Of a stretch of 64,000 bases of DNA, positions 11,233 to 22,034 are shown in pieces. A program made the position numbers and the translations under genes. The DNA is from Camelus bactrianus (Eukaryota; Chordata; Mammalia; Artiodactyla; Camelidae): the NCBI RefSeq assembly GCF_048773025.1, contig NC_133557.1, forward strand, positions 4,976,001 to 5,040,000. Reading direction: 5' to 3'. Position 1 is the stretch's first letter, and each line of letters opens with the position of its first letter. Under the pieces are notes generated by a model that saw only the letters and a list, made by a program, of their open reading frames with translations, ran no database searches and was not told the DNA's origin.

Positions 11233-11740
11233 ACAACAATTTTATTTTGTTAATCCTTTGGTGGGTCAGGAACTCAGAAGAGCTTGCCCAGACAGTTTTC
11301 ACTTGGGTGTCTCATGCACTTGTGTTAGACACTGAGTGCAACCAGATCAAGCCACGTACTGACTGTGCCTCGGGGCTGGATGTCCAAGGTGGCTCGCTAA
11401 CCTGGCTGGCAGGTTCTGCTTGGCAGTTGGCTGGGACCTCAGCTGGGGCTGCCAACTGGAGCATGTACATGTGGCCTCTTTCTGCGTTCTCAACTTCCTT
11501 ACAGCATGGTTGCTTCGGGGGAGCTGGACTTCTCACAGAGTGACTCAGGGATGTTCAAGCACGTGTCCCAGTGCCCAAGACAAGCTGCTGAGCCCGATGG
11601 AGCCTCAGAAGTCCTGCAATGTCACCTTTTCTGCATTGTCATATTTGCAAGTGAGTCAGAAGCTTGTGAAGATGCATGAGGCGCAGGATGTAGATCCTGC
11701 TTTGGATGGAAGGAGTGTCCAAGATTTGTGAACATTTTTT

Positions 11741-11757
11741 AAAAAACTGCCACAAAT
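11741..11757 (+). repeat. Left target-site duplication of the twin-primed L1
   Basis: AAAAAACTGCCACAAAT, preceded by TTTTTT, is a classic L1 endonuclease site (TTTT/AA). It is repeated at 12037-12053 with a single C/G difference at the seventh base. Confidence 0.85.
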
Positions 11758-12036
11758 CTTGAACTCTCAATTTATCCCTTCCCACCCCCACACCCCTGGT
11801 AACCATAAGTTTGTTTTCTATGTCTGTGAGTCTGTTTCTGTTTACTAACTATTGTATATAAAATAGATAAACAAATTTCTAGTTAATAGCACAGGGAACT
11901 GTATTCAATATCTTGTAGTAACCTAAAATGGAAAAAAATATGAAAACGAATATATGTATGTACATGTATGACTGAACTTTTATGCTGTACCCCAGAAATT
12001 GAGGTAACATTGTAAACTGACTATAATTTAATTAAT
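11758..12036 (+). mobile_element. L1 3' end with 5' inversion (twin-primed insertion)
   Basis: Bases 11758 to about 11845 are antisense L1 3' UTR (CTTGAACTCTCAATTTATCC, then CTGGTAACCATAAGTTTG, then GAGTCTGTTTCTG). From about 11846 the orientation flips to sense (TATATAAAATAGATAAACAA, AGCACAGGGAACTGTATTCA, then CTGTACCCCAGAAATTGAGG and the A-rich end). The two parts come from neighbouring stretches of the same L1 3' UTR, head to head. Long target duplications flank the whole (11741-11757 and 12037-12053). This is the expected product of twin priming during one L1 insertion. Confidence 0.88.
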
Positions 12037-12053
12037 AAAAAAGTGCCACAAAT
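12037..12053 (+). repeat. Right target-site duplication of the twin-primed L1
   Basis: AAAAAAGTGCCACAAAT matches 16 of 17 bases of the left copy at 11741-11757. It overlaps the A-tail of the L1. Confidence 0.85.
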
Positions 12054-12059
12054 GGCTTC

Positions 12060-14825
12060 TTAAGTGTATTCCAACTCGAAGTCTCTGATTTTATGAATCT
12101 AATGGATTATATGGGAAGATTTTAAGAAAAAGAATTTTTATATCTTTGAAAAACTTGGGGTTGACAGCTGGGCTCTCTTCAAATTATTCATTAGTGTTAT
12201 CCCATAAAGAATTTTTAGTTTGATGTTTATACACACACACACACACAGTGGATAGCATGAGAAATATACAACCCAAATTATGAGTTCTCCCAAATAACTT
12301 ATTTAAAATTATGAATATAAATATGTAAATAATGCTCTAAAGCAATTTTATGAAACAGGAGAACTTGGCTAGTTTAGGCCAGTGGAAGTGCCCTGAGAAG
12401 ACTGGCAGGTAAGTGACAAGCCTAGATAATTTGCAGCTTCTGAACTTGTCTCAGTGAATAGAAACAGGTACTAGGAATAAAAATTTGAATGTAACCACTG
12501 TGCTTGGTGACAGATAAACTTGGTGTGTTGAGCTTTCTAGGTGTATAGAATTATGCTCAGCAGGATGGAGACCTGACCCTCAGCAGAATCTCAGTTCAAA
12601 GAAGCAGTGAAGACAGTGTACCTGTGCTGGTGCGGCCACTCATCTTATTAACTCTGAAGGGCCCGGACCCGGAGCTAAACTATTGCTCCCATTTGCCAAC
12701 TAGAGTTTGGTCTGCTCTTTGGGTGCTCCTGGGATCGGCCCTGGACACACCCTCACTCTACTTCTGCTACAGTGATGAGGTTTTAGCATTTTGTCCACTT
12801 CCTAATGACATGTGACCTCTGACCGGAACCTGGCTCTGCCTTGGTGTCCTTCCGAGATGCTGACAGGTTACCTGCCCTCTTCACCTTGCTGGGCTCCACT
12901 GGCTGTAAATGACCCTTCTGAAATTTTAGCAAAGGGATTTTACTTCTTCTACTTTTTGGGGTTTTATTTTATTTTTTTTCTCACTTGAAGAAGAACATCT
13001 ATGTTTTCACAGAGTGGTCTCTAAGCAACTCTAAATATTTGATAGAGCTCATCACACTTTCATCTTTTCTTGATGTCCCCCACCCCCATTCCTTTTTGTC
13101 TCTTTTCTTCTGATGAAGGAAAATAGAAATAGAAATTGAAAACTTGCTTTCTCTGGCTGTTATTTCTCCACTGACTCACACTTTCATGATCTTTTTTTCA
13201 CAGTTGATGAGCACTTTTTGGAAATATTTGCATGTATACAGCTGTGGCTTTACTGTTGTGGGTCTAAGTAAAGAGCTATTCTGCATCTCCCAAAGGACAT
13301 TCAGACAGCATTTGCAAAGCAGATCTCATTTAACAAATGTAATCTGCCGCTCTATCTAGCAAACACTCTTTGTCTTTTGGCTTTAATCTTACTTCAAATC
13401 CAACTTCTGTTTGCCAGACCCCAAATAGGAGACCTCTATCTGAAAAGAAGCACTACGTATAGCTTCCATTAAAAACCAAAAACTAAAACAAATTCTTTTG
13501 TATCATGAAATGTCAGCTCAAACAGAACTGCCTCTTGGTATCCAAAATGTGAAGCGTGGTGAGAGCCAAAATGGCAGACATCTCTGGCCCCATGGATGGG
13601 AATTCCTAAATGGTAATTGGGAGAAATAAAATGCTGGGTTTTGGGGATGGTAATGAGATGCTTACCTTATTCTTTACCTTTTGTTTATCCTTCAAAAAAA
13701 AGGAAACAGACTTACTTTCAACAAAACTACAAAATAATCCCCGTAGAAGTGCATATCTGCACCTTCACCAACACCCTTCCCAGCATGCCCCAGGCTGATT
13801 TCAAACTTTTTCAGGCCTTTCATGTAAGGCCCAGTTTGTGGTAACCCAATTGTGTCAGATGGATCAACCCATCCAGGTATAAGCTCAGAGTTTAGGCCAA
13901 CGTTTGGCCAAGGTCTGCAAAGTCTGGTCAAATAGATTATTTATTTTTTTTGGAAGCTGAAGCAGAGATGAAATATGGTTTGAGTTTTTATGCCAAATTT
14001 TTCCTTGAAAAAAATCAGAGTTTACTGCTGTACCATGTCCAGTGATGGGGTAAGAACGTACAAGAAGCCACCCTGTTCTTCAGCAACATATGTGCTGCTA
14101 TTGAGGCGTCTGTGATGCATGTGTTGTACTATTCTGGATCCATTACTGGCAGTCATGACCCCTCCATCTCCATTGCCAAGAGAACGTCAAAGAAGTAGAT
14201 GTAGAGCAAGATCTCATGAGGTCATTCTTGCTCAGTAAGTTGGGCTGGAGTCCAGAGTTGCCACCAGAAGGCTATTTGGTTACTTGGGACAGGTTAACAG
14301 TTTGCCATGTCATTGCCCCAGAGAGGGTGGATTATGAACCCAAAACCTGAGTTGCAGGGCTGCTCATGGCAAGAGGTAATCTCAAAGAGGAGAACAAATG
14401 TGAAAACTTCTCTAACTAGAAACAGTGTTGGAATTAGTCGTAATGTAAACAAGATGTTTTCAGAATGTTCAGATGAACTGAAACAACAACAAAAACATGT
14501 TAACTTTTACAGACTTTGCAAGAGATTAACAAGAACTCTAGTCATGTGCAGCCATGGAAAAAGAAGAGAGAAGGGTATTTATTTTTGAACAGTGGCAAAT
14601 AAGGTCCTGACCGAAAAATTCTGCTGGAAAAGAATCAATCTTCTTTGTAGAAAATTAGCACATGAATACAGCACACGTGATAAGAAAGAAAATAATAAAA
14701 GTAAAAAACAAAAACAAAAACAAAGCAAGCAAACCATCATCCTACATTAAATAAGAACTGATTGTGTATATATCTGCCAGAGTTTTTGTGCACACATACC
14801 AAATATGGAGGACTTAACAAATAGA
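12060..14825. other. No gene recognised
   Basis: Unique-looking DNA with a (CA)8 run at 12231-12247 and an A/AC-rich patch near 14700-14730. Frames near 12624, 13144, 13610-13931 and 14307 are short and lack domain signatures. No repeat family could be assigned. Confidence 0.45.
12231..12247 (+). repeat. (CA)8 microsatellite
   Basis: A short AC/CA dinucleotide run in unique DNA. Confidence 0.9.
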
Positions 14826-14829
14826 AGGA

Positions 14830-15390
14830 TCTAATTTTTTACTATATAATTTTTTACTATTTTTCACTTAACAAAATATTTTTCATGTCACATTTTTCTA
14901 AGTACATTGTTTTCATAGGTTATATGATGTTTCATCATAAAGATGCAAAGAATCTACTATTTTCTGAAGAAAAATTTACTATTGAGTATTTAGCTTTTTC
15001 TTTTTTCTTTCTTTTTTTATTGAAACATAGTCAGTTTATAATGTATCAATTTCCAGTGTACAGCATAATGTTTCAGTCATGAATATACATACATATATTC
15101 CTTTTCATATTCTTTTTCATTATAGGTTACTACAAGATATGGAATATAGTTTCCTGTACTATACAGAAGAAATTTGTTTTTCAATCTGTTTTTATGCATC
15201 TAGTAGTTAATATTTGCAAATCTTGAACTCCCAGTTTATCCCTTCCACACCCTTTCCCCCTGGTAACCAGGTTTTTCTACTACTTTAAAAAAGTTAGTTA
15301 ACACTACTGTGATAAACAAGCTTGTAGATTAAGCTTTACATAACTACAAGTGATTTTTCTTCTTAGGAAAAATTCCTCAAAGTATGAAGC
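14830..15390 (-). mobile_element. Old L1 (L1M-type) 3' region, antisense, split by a younger L1
   Basis: Left of the younger L1: TTTTTCACTTAACAAAATAT, TTTTCATGTCACATTTTTCT and GAGTATTTAG. Right of it: TTTTTCTACTACTTT, ACACTACTGTGATAAACA, CATAACTACAAGTGATTT and CTTCTTAGGAAAAATTCC. Together these follow the antisense L1M model across the interruption, so the two parts were once contiguous. Confidence 0.6.
15003..15267 (-). mobile_element. L1 3' end, antisense, nested in older L1
   Basis: T-rich start, TTATTGAAACATAGTCAGTT, TACAGCATAATGTTTCAGTC, TTCTTTTTCATTATAGGTTA, then GCAAATCTTGAACTCCCAG and CCCCCTGGTAACCA. The copy is 5'-truncated and non-coding. It shares the 'cttgaactcccag' variant with the copy at 11758, unlike the 'ctaatcccaaactcc' variant at 10946. 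Flanking AGCTTTTTC and GGTTTTTC may be a worn target duplication. Confidence 0.85.
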
Positions 15391-15589
15391 CGTCAATGCC
15401 TCTCCATTGTTAATAGGCTAAAGGCAGGTTTTCTTACTCTGGCCTGTATTTGCCTCACTCTCTCAGCTCCAGCCACACTGGACATATGATTAATGTGTTG
15501 TTGGAGTATTTCAGCTGCCTGCCATCTTGGCACCTGGTGAGAGTGCATTCCCTGGGCCCCGTTGTGGTTGGTTGAGGCCATGGGGCTAA

Positions 15590-15825
15590 TTATGGCCTTT
15601 TAGCCTTTTCCCCTTACTATGGTGTTTAATAACATTCCAGCTAGTGGCTGCTTTATTAGGCTGTGTTCCCGAGTGAGAAAAACAATGTGCAGAGCTGAAT
15701 GGAGCAAAGTCAACTCCAAGTGGCCATGAAATGTGAGAAATAAATCTTTGTTGATTTAAACTACTGAGAAGTTAGGTTTATTTGTTACAGCCATATAGTG
15801 GAGCTTACACTGACTGATACACTGG
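15590..15825 (+). mobile_element. MaLR-type LTR 3' portion (fossil)
   Basis: The end reads GAAATGTGAGAAATAAATCT, TTGTTGATTTAAACTACTGA, GGTTTATTTGTTACAGCC and CTGACTGATACAC, the characteristic polyadenylation-to-end segment of MaLR (MLT1) LTRs. The upstream part, from about 15590, is too worn to delimit. Old, no internal region seen. Confidence 0.55.
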
Positions 15826-15829
15826 CCTT

Positions 15830-18365
15830 TAGCATTCCCTTTCCTTCCTTATGTTATTTGTGCACATTATTACATTTGCCAGGCACTTCCTTTCCTTACC
15901 TAGCAAACATTTACTTACTCAATGTTTTGTAGCTAGGTGCACCCTAGGACATTTTCCTAGAAATCTGCTCGACTTACTGTTATTATAGACACTTTTAAAT
16001 CTATATAAATCTTTAACAGTTCTTGTCAAAATTGCAATATATATTGTTCTCTTTAGGTAGTCTCTTTTGCCCTGGATCTCTGTCCCTGTCTCCTTTCTCT
16101 GAAAAATTCCAGAAGTGCCAAGTTGACTAAACTCGAGAATAGTAATGCTCTTGAACAGCTAGTAATAAGGTAGCTTTGATTCTTACTCTACTAATTTTCC
16201 TTCTGCAGAGTGTCCTCAGGAATTCCTCAAGGAGGTCAACTTGACCCACAGGACAGTATTTGGACATTCTAGAGTCTATGGTTATGAAACTGTCATTAAG
16301 TCACCCATTCTTTAGAATCCTGATATAACATCTTATCTAGCCATGGATTTCACCCACAAAAGTAACTAAACTCAGTCATGTATGCACAACTCCTAGGTGT
16401 AGAAATAAAAGCTCAATCCCAGTACAGCGTAATACTGAGGGCACGGCATTCCAAGAGTTGATTTTATCTTAATTGCCTTCTTTTCACTGGATGAAGACAA
16501 TTCAAAGTGTGAATAAAAATTCATTCAAAAGAAATTTATCCAAGCTCTGTGGTTCCCCCTCCTTAGCAAACTGTATCCTTTCTTTCTATGAGAGAACACT
16601 CTGTATAATTTACAGAAGGATTAGTTCTCTATTAAGCTTTTACATCTTCAGCCTTGTGATACAAATTCTATTCTCTTAGATTTGTAGCAAAAGTGAATTT
16701 TATATGTATTCTATTTCCTAGTGACCACATCAGTTGTTTTTCTTTTGGTCCCAAAATGTATACCTATACCTCCCAGATGTGATCCTAACATCTGCCTGAA
16801 AAACCCCAGGGGATCAGCCTTTGCAGCACTGACCTTCACGTTGCTCTCCCGAGAAAAGGAAACTTCTCCTTTGTATTTCTTTTGTCTAACACTTGTCATC
16901 TTTTTCTTCTAGAATTTAGTTCTCTTCCAACGATGGCTCTGTTTCAGAGAAGTAAACTGCATTTCCAGATTTAGAATGTACAATCTGTTATAGAGATATG
17001 TTGAAGGAATTATGAATAAATACCTCCTCTATATTGTGCATTGTTTCAGAAGGCAGATACCTGTGGAGAGGAATGACACCAGTGTCCATCAGATTCATTT
17101 AGCTGTCTCAGTGTCTGAGTGAGTTCGCCCGCCATGTCACAATCACAATATCCTTTGCTTCAGGTTGGGCTGGTCCACAATGTATTACTGTTCTACATAC
17201 CACACACGTGTGCCACAGATGGTCACTTTTAATTTCAGAGCTCAAATGTAATAAACTCAGTGCATTAATATTTGGCTAAGATTAAGTGCTGGGAGGCTAC
17301 CATGGAAAACCCATCAGTCAAGTTCATCTCTCACCAGGCAGTGGTGATTCCATTGCTACAAAATAAACCTTTGTTTTGCCTTCTCCTCAGCCTCACAACC
17401 CTTCCTCTTTCTTTGTTAGTCGAAGATGGAAATCTAATTCACACGCTAACATTTGCTTATAAGCAGTACAAGAGAACTCAGCGTTTTGGTATTTGGTTAA
17501 ACAGATCTTTCAAGGAGACAGTCTACTAGCTGTATGAGTCAGAGTGAGTCCTGGCTTTCTTTTTGTCCTCTGTTTGGACCCTGCATTTATTTTACTTGTT
17601 TATTTTACATTTTATTGAATTCAGTGGAAGGCAGTCAAATCACCATCAGCAATTCCAGTGGAATCCCTGTGTTGATGGACACGATGTGAAGGGCTGGGGG
17701 GAAAATCTGATTTCTCTACTCAGGTCAAGAAAGAAGACTGTCTCATGGAGAGATGATAAAATAACCTGCTGGACAAAAGATTCCTATCCATTCTTTCTTA
17801 ACAATCCATCCAGTTTTTCTTTATTTCTCTCCATTTACAGCGCATACTCCAAACTTAATCATTTCAGTAACAACCATCACCATCATCCGCCTACTTACTC
17901 TTCTTTTCCCATAATTATCTAGTCATATCTAGGTAGTTAGATATTGACTAATTGTTGACATTACTGACTCCATATATTTACCTTCTCTGTGCTTGCGCTT
18001 GAACAGATAAACACTGCAGACGTGTTTGTTCACTGTTCCATGAGTTACATTCTTGGTCACAGTCATGAGTCTCAATAGCTCCTCCATATGCTCAGCCTTA
18101 TTGTTACAGTCTGTGGTCGGCTTGTTCTCACACTCTCCATGATGACCACTTCAAACCTTCTCCACTCTTCTCCGTCGTCCAGCTTCTCTCCTGCAGTCTC
18201 AGAGGACATCGCCTTCTATTTAGGTGACATTCCTCCATCCAGCTTTTACATCCCCTCTTTCCCAGCCATCTCGGTAACTGTAGATGTTTAACCCTTTCTC
18301 CCTTGAATATTTAGCCACTCACTCTTATGTGAATCCTCTCCACTGTCCTTCAAATAGATGTGCAG
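15830..18365. other. No gene recognised
   Basis: Unique-looking DNA. Pyrimidine-rich segments near 17800-18300 give open frames of up to 119 codons (17563-17922), but these are rich in S/H/Y and have no domain signature. No repeat could be assigned with confidence. Confidence 0.45.
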
Positions 18366-18369
18366 ATTT

Positions 18370-19045
18370 CTAGATGCTCTGTTCTATTCCACGGATCTAT
18401 TTGTTTATTTTGGCAGCAATAATGCCACCCAATTTTAGTTTCTGTATCTTTCTAAGAAGGCCTGTTATTTGGTGGTGCAAATTTCCCAGCATTCTCCTTC
18501 TTTTTCAAGATTTCTTGGCTACTTTGCAGTTTCTTATGAATTTTAGAATAAGCTTGCCAACCCACACTCATACACACATTCACACACCGCATTCACAAAC
18601 ATGAATACATGAGTCTGTTGGGATTTTTACTGTGACTGCATGGAATCTGTAGATCAGTTTGAGAATGGTTCACACCTTTACAATGGTGGCCCTTCCAATC
18701 CATGGGCATACTATATAGCTCTCCACTATTATGTGGATCTTCTTTAAGGTCACTGAATGCAAATTGTATCATTTTTTTCCTTCTAGAAATCTTGCCTATC
18801 TTATAGCTTTCTGTTTTATTTTTTAATTGAAAGTAGTATCTTTTCTTTTTCTGTTGTTTGCTTGTAAACGGAATATAATTTCATTTTGTATATTCATTTG
18901 CATTCAGCAACATTCTGAAATCATTTATCTGAACAATTCATTGGTAGTGTCCTTGGATTTTCTACATACAATCATATCATCTGTTAACAATAGCACTTAT
19001 TTTTTTCCAATTCTGTTTTTTTCTTTCCTCTTCTTTTCTCCTTTT
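18370..19045 (-). mobile_element. Old L1 ORF2 region, antisense
   Basis: The plus strand carries GCTCTGTTCTATTCCACGGA, TTTTTCAAGATTTCTTGGCT, GGAATCTGTAGATCAGTTTG, CTTCCAATCCATGGGCATAC, AACAATTCATTGGTAGTGTC and CAATCATATCATCTGTTAAC, in the order of the antisense L1 reverse-transcriptase ORF. Diverged, with no intact frame; a short CA-rich stretch interrupts it near 18570-18590. Confidence 0.7.
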
Positions 19046-19083
19046 GTCCTCCCTCCCTCTCTCCCTCTCTTTCTTTCTTTCTA
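19036..19083 (+). repeat. Polypyrimidine low-complexity tract
   Basis: CTTTT, CCCT and CTTT sub-repeats, almost pure T/C, at the left end of the antisense L1 segment. Confidence 0.8.
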
Positions 19084-19289
19084 GAACTTGGGATGAAGAA
19101 CTGACCATTTTGAGAACTTGAGAAGAAGCCTAGCAATTTTGTAATCATATATTTTTTTTTTTTTCACTGCCAGAGAGAGAGCCCTTCAAACTGAAAAAGT
19201 TGAAGGATGCACAAACCCTCATTTGGCCTCTGAATTTAATTGTTATAATGCAAGAACAACCAATTTTGATGTGTTTATTTTTCAGTGAT

Positions 19290-19650
19290 TGGGGAAGTAA
19301 CAATAGGTCTAGATAAAGCAAACATGGCAAAATGTCAACACGCAGTGATTTTATTGCTGGGCATTAGGACGTTTGCTGTACTATTTTGAAATTTTCACAA
19401 TAACATTTAAAAAATATGTAAATGGATTAGTTGTTCTGGTAAAAGACAAAGACGGACAGATTGGAGAAAAGGCTCTATACTGTTTATAGAAGACTCACCT
19501 AACACAAATATGTGGGAAGTTTGAAATAAAAAGACAGGATGATGAAAAGATTACTCATCTGGATAAAGACAAACCAAAAGAAAAATGGTTATAGAAAAGT
19601 CAAGTATAATAGATTTTTATATAAGTTCACAAGAAAAAAAATAATTCCAA
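19290..19650 (+). mobile_element. Old L1 pieces, sense
   Basis: GGGCATTAGGACGTTTGCTG, ACTATTTTGAAATTTTCACA and ATAACATTT-A fit the end of an old L1 3' UTR. They are followed by a stretch (TGTAAATGGATTAGTTGTTC, then CTGTTTATAGAAGACTCACC, then AACCAAAAGAAAAATGG) resembling L1 ORF2. The UTR-before-ORF order implies two separate fragments side by side. Confidence 0.45.
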
Positions 19651-19659
19651 ATGTAAAAG

Positions 19660-20685
19660 GCAGAATTAACGTGTACATCTTTTCCTTTAGGCATCACTTT
19701 CAGAGTAAGGAACTGGTACACCAGACAGTTGTCAGAGTAGCATGTGGGGTCCTCTGTTTCATTTTATCTCATTACAAGTATCATTACATATTCATGAAGT
19801 TTTACATATTTAGAGTGTTTTATAGATAGAATTATTTTTGATGCTCAAATTATCTCAAATGCTTCTGATATAAGCCTTTTTAAATGTTTGATTTTTTTAC
19901 ACAGGATAAAATGTAAGTTGTTTGGGCATTCAAATCCGTTATCACTTTTTACGTTTTGTGTTTTGCCAGTTTAAACATTTTTTTGCTCCCTTTTTTTGAA
20001 TTGACTTTTTTTTTTTTTCCCCCAGGAAGCTCATCCAACCCATGAGTTAGGATTTTCCTGTGGGCTAGTTTTCACAGTGTCCCTGTGACTGACCTCAGCT
20101 ATTAGATTAGCTTCTCAGAGGTCAAACTGACATAGCAAAGCAGAAGGCCTCAGGTGCCCAAAAACACTGTTATCAAGTGATAGTCTAAAGGCTCAGAGAT
20201 TATCTGCAGGATCCTGATCTCAAGGGCCAGTCCTGAAGACAGGCCTTTTTTGGAATGTGCAGACTTGAGAAGCCCAGGCTGGCTGAGTTAACCCTTTCTT
20301 CCACACAGGCTGTGGAAAATAAATCAGTTTAGCTAGAATTCTCACTATGTTCTGCCTTGTGAGTATTAAAACATTTCCCAGAATTGTTCATGGATATACT
20401 TCTAAAACTCATGCCTCTCTAGAATATGCTTGTAAGGCAAAAATGCCACTTTTCAGCTTTTCTTACTAAGAATCTCCTCGTCTAGGGTGAACCTTCTCTC
20501 TTTCACCTGTTTATTTTACACATTTCAGTAATGTGATTGCTACCAGCCAATGGATATAAATATTGAAATGATTATTACTACTAATAAAAGCACGTGTTAG
20601 TGTTCTTGACCCCATCACCTTAGGCTCCTCCCTCCATCCCATCCCCACCTCAATTCCCTGCTGAGTCTAGGAGAATAACTAACCT
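19660..20685. other. No gene recognised
   Basis: Unique-looking DNA with T-runs near 19983 and 20009. No exon or assignable repeat found. Confidence 0.45.
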
Positions 20686-20854
20686 TTGAAATACTGGCGT
20701 GGGAATACACCCTGCGGAGAACTCAGAGAGTACAAGTTACCTGTGGTTCCTTGCAGAGAAGGGGAGAACATTCACTCTATAATTTATGTCACATCAGGTC
20801 CAACTGAGCACCAGAGCATCTCTGCTGGATGCCGTAACGCCTCAGTCCCTGGTG

Positions 20855-20960
20855 CAGCAGGATTTTTGGGCGCTGCCTGCGGCCCCGCCCCCCGTCCCAG
20901 GGCTCAGAGGCGGGGCGGGGCTGTGGCAGGAGCCGCTCGGTCCAGTCTCCTCGTCATCCC
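20855..20960. promoter_or_regulatory. Short GC-box-rich block (candidate regulatory island)
   Basis: About 100 bp of GC-rich DNA stands out from AT-rich surroundings. It contains GGCCCCGCCCCCC (20881-20893) and GGCGGGGCGGGGC (20909-20921), which are Sp1/KLF-type GC boxes on opposite strands that can also pair as a hairpin. CpGs cluster here. No TATA box, clear initiator or first exon is visible, and the overlapping open frames (20686-21045) look like by-products of base composition. Confidence 0.4.
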
Positions 20961-21200
20961 AGCAAGACTTCCTCCCTGCAGGTTTCTTCACCCTCTGCAG
21001 CAGGACACCTGACAGCTCTTTCTTTTTCTGATCATCTGATGTCACAGGTTACCATGGAATTGCAAGGGTGGTGCCAGTGACACCAGATTAGGGTCAATTT
21101 ATGAAAAATCTTGAGAATCTCATTCTCCTCTTGCACAATAGAGAAGTTCGCCAAGTTCAGTGGAGGTTTTCATCATGACCAGGGGACTTTGAAGAAGCAG

Positions 21201-21480
21201 TGGTTCCCAAACTTTTTGCTTTAAAAAAAATCTATTAATTTATAGATAAACAAGATTATACTGTATAGCACAGGGAAATATATACAAGATCTTGTGGTAG
21301 CTCATGGCAAAAAAAAAATGTGACAATGAATATATATATGTTCATGTGTAACTGAAAAAATTGTGCTCTACACTGAAAATTGACACAACCTTGTAAAATG
21401 ACTATAACTCAATTTAAAAAATCTATTAATTTAAATAAATTTAGGCAAATCTAATAGAATTTCCATATTTTTAAAATCTC
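21201..21480 (+). mobile_element. Possible old hAT-type repeat hosting a younger L1
   Basis: GCAGTGGTTCCCAAACTTTT before the L1 and the AT-rich ATCTATTAATTTAAATAAAT after it match, in order, an old DNA-transposon repeat beginning 'cagtggttctcaaactttttggtctcagg'. Only short stretches are readable. Confidence 0.3.
21243..21415 (+). mobile_element. L1 3' end, sense, with perfect target duplication
   Basis: AGATAAACAAGATTATACTG, TATAGCACAGGGAAATATAT, AAGATCTTGTGGTAGCTC, ATATATATGTTCATGTGTAA and TGTGCTCTACACTGAAAATT are the terminal L1 3' UTR. The insert is about 173 bp. It is flanked by an 18-bp perfect duplication, AAAAAATCTATTAATTTA, at 21225-21242 and 21416-21433, following a TT/AAAA cut site. 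The 'aagatcttgtggtagc' variant is shared with the copy at 30925. Confidence 0.9.
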
Positions 21481-22034
21481 TCCAAGAAAGAACATTACAA
21501 AGGGTAACTACCATCTTCCATTTACTCATTTATTCCTACTTATAGAGCAGAATAAAAAGAGCATACTCTAAGAATTGAAAAAGTGTATATTTAAACGAAA
21601 TAAATTTAAAATCTTAAGTAATTTATTTTATTTTTTCTTAGGCTGGTGAACACTTGGCTATGACCCAGTCTTGTATGGAAATTAGCACATGACTACCTTC
21701 CTAGAGGTGATAATCATTTTGGTCCTTCTTGTCTCCCCAGGGTCTAACTCAGTGCCTGGAGCATAGCAGCATCGTAGGTACCCAGTCATTGGCCAAAATA
21801 AATGTACGGGTGAAAGAAGCAACATGTAGATGGAATGGTAAGCAATGGACTGCTGCTGTTTTAGTGATTATTTGTGGTACAAATAAGGAAACTCCCTTTG
21901 AGAACGTGGACATGTAGGGAGCTTCCAGGTAGAGGCAGCAAGGAATTGCACATTTGGGCCACAAGTCCATTGATATGATTGTGGGGTTTGGACTCTGACA
22001 GGCAAAGAAAAGTCAGCTTCTTCTCTTTTAATTT
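21434..22034. other. Mostly unassigned; possible L2/MIR tail
   Basis: At 21730-21815, TCTAACTCAGTGCCTGGAGC, ATAGCAGCATCGTAGGTACC and AAATAAATGTACGGG resemble the shared L2/MIR 3' end ('cagtgcctggcacatagtaggtgctcaataaatg'). The remainder shows no gene. Confidence 0.35.

Larger units (their letters stand above)
10898..12058 (+). mobile_element. Old dispersed repeat, copy 1, split by two L1 insertions
   Basis: The element starts near ATTGCCTAAAAAATTACCCCC-AAACTTAG. It resumes at ACAATTTTATTTTGTTAATC-GTGGGTCAGGAACTCAG (11233 on), continues through CTGCCAACTGGAGCATGTAC-ATGTGGCCTC, and ends near GGATGGAAGGAGTGTCC..TTTGTGAACATTTT..CCACAAAT. I recognise this as a common mammalian repeat ('taacaaattaccccaaaacttagtggcttaaaacaacaa') but not its formal name or class. 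Its own sequence is about 560 bp; the rest is the nested L1 DNA at 10946-11232 and 11758-12036. A second copy lies at 42235-42745. Confidence 0.6.

Noticed and set aside
11157-11543. 128-codon plus-strand frame
   Set aside because: It spans the junction of a nested L1 and the old dispersed repeat, so it is an accident of insertion.
20686-21045. Overlapping frames on both strands around the GC-rich block
   Set aside because: GC-rich DNA lacks stop codons by composition; the frames show no domain and no consistent start.
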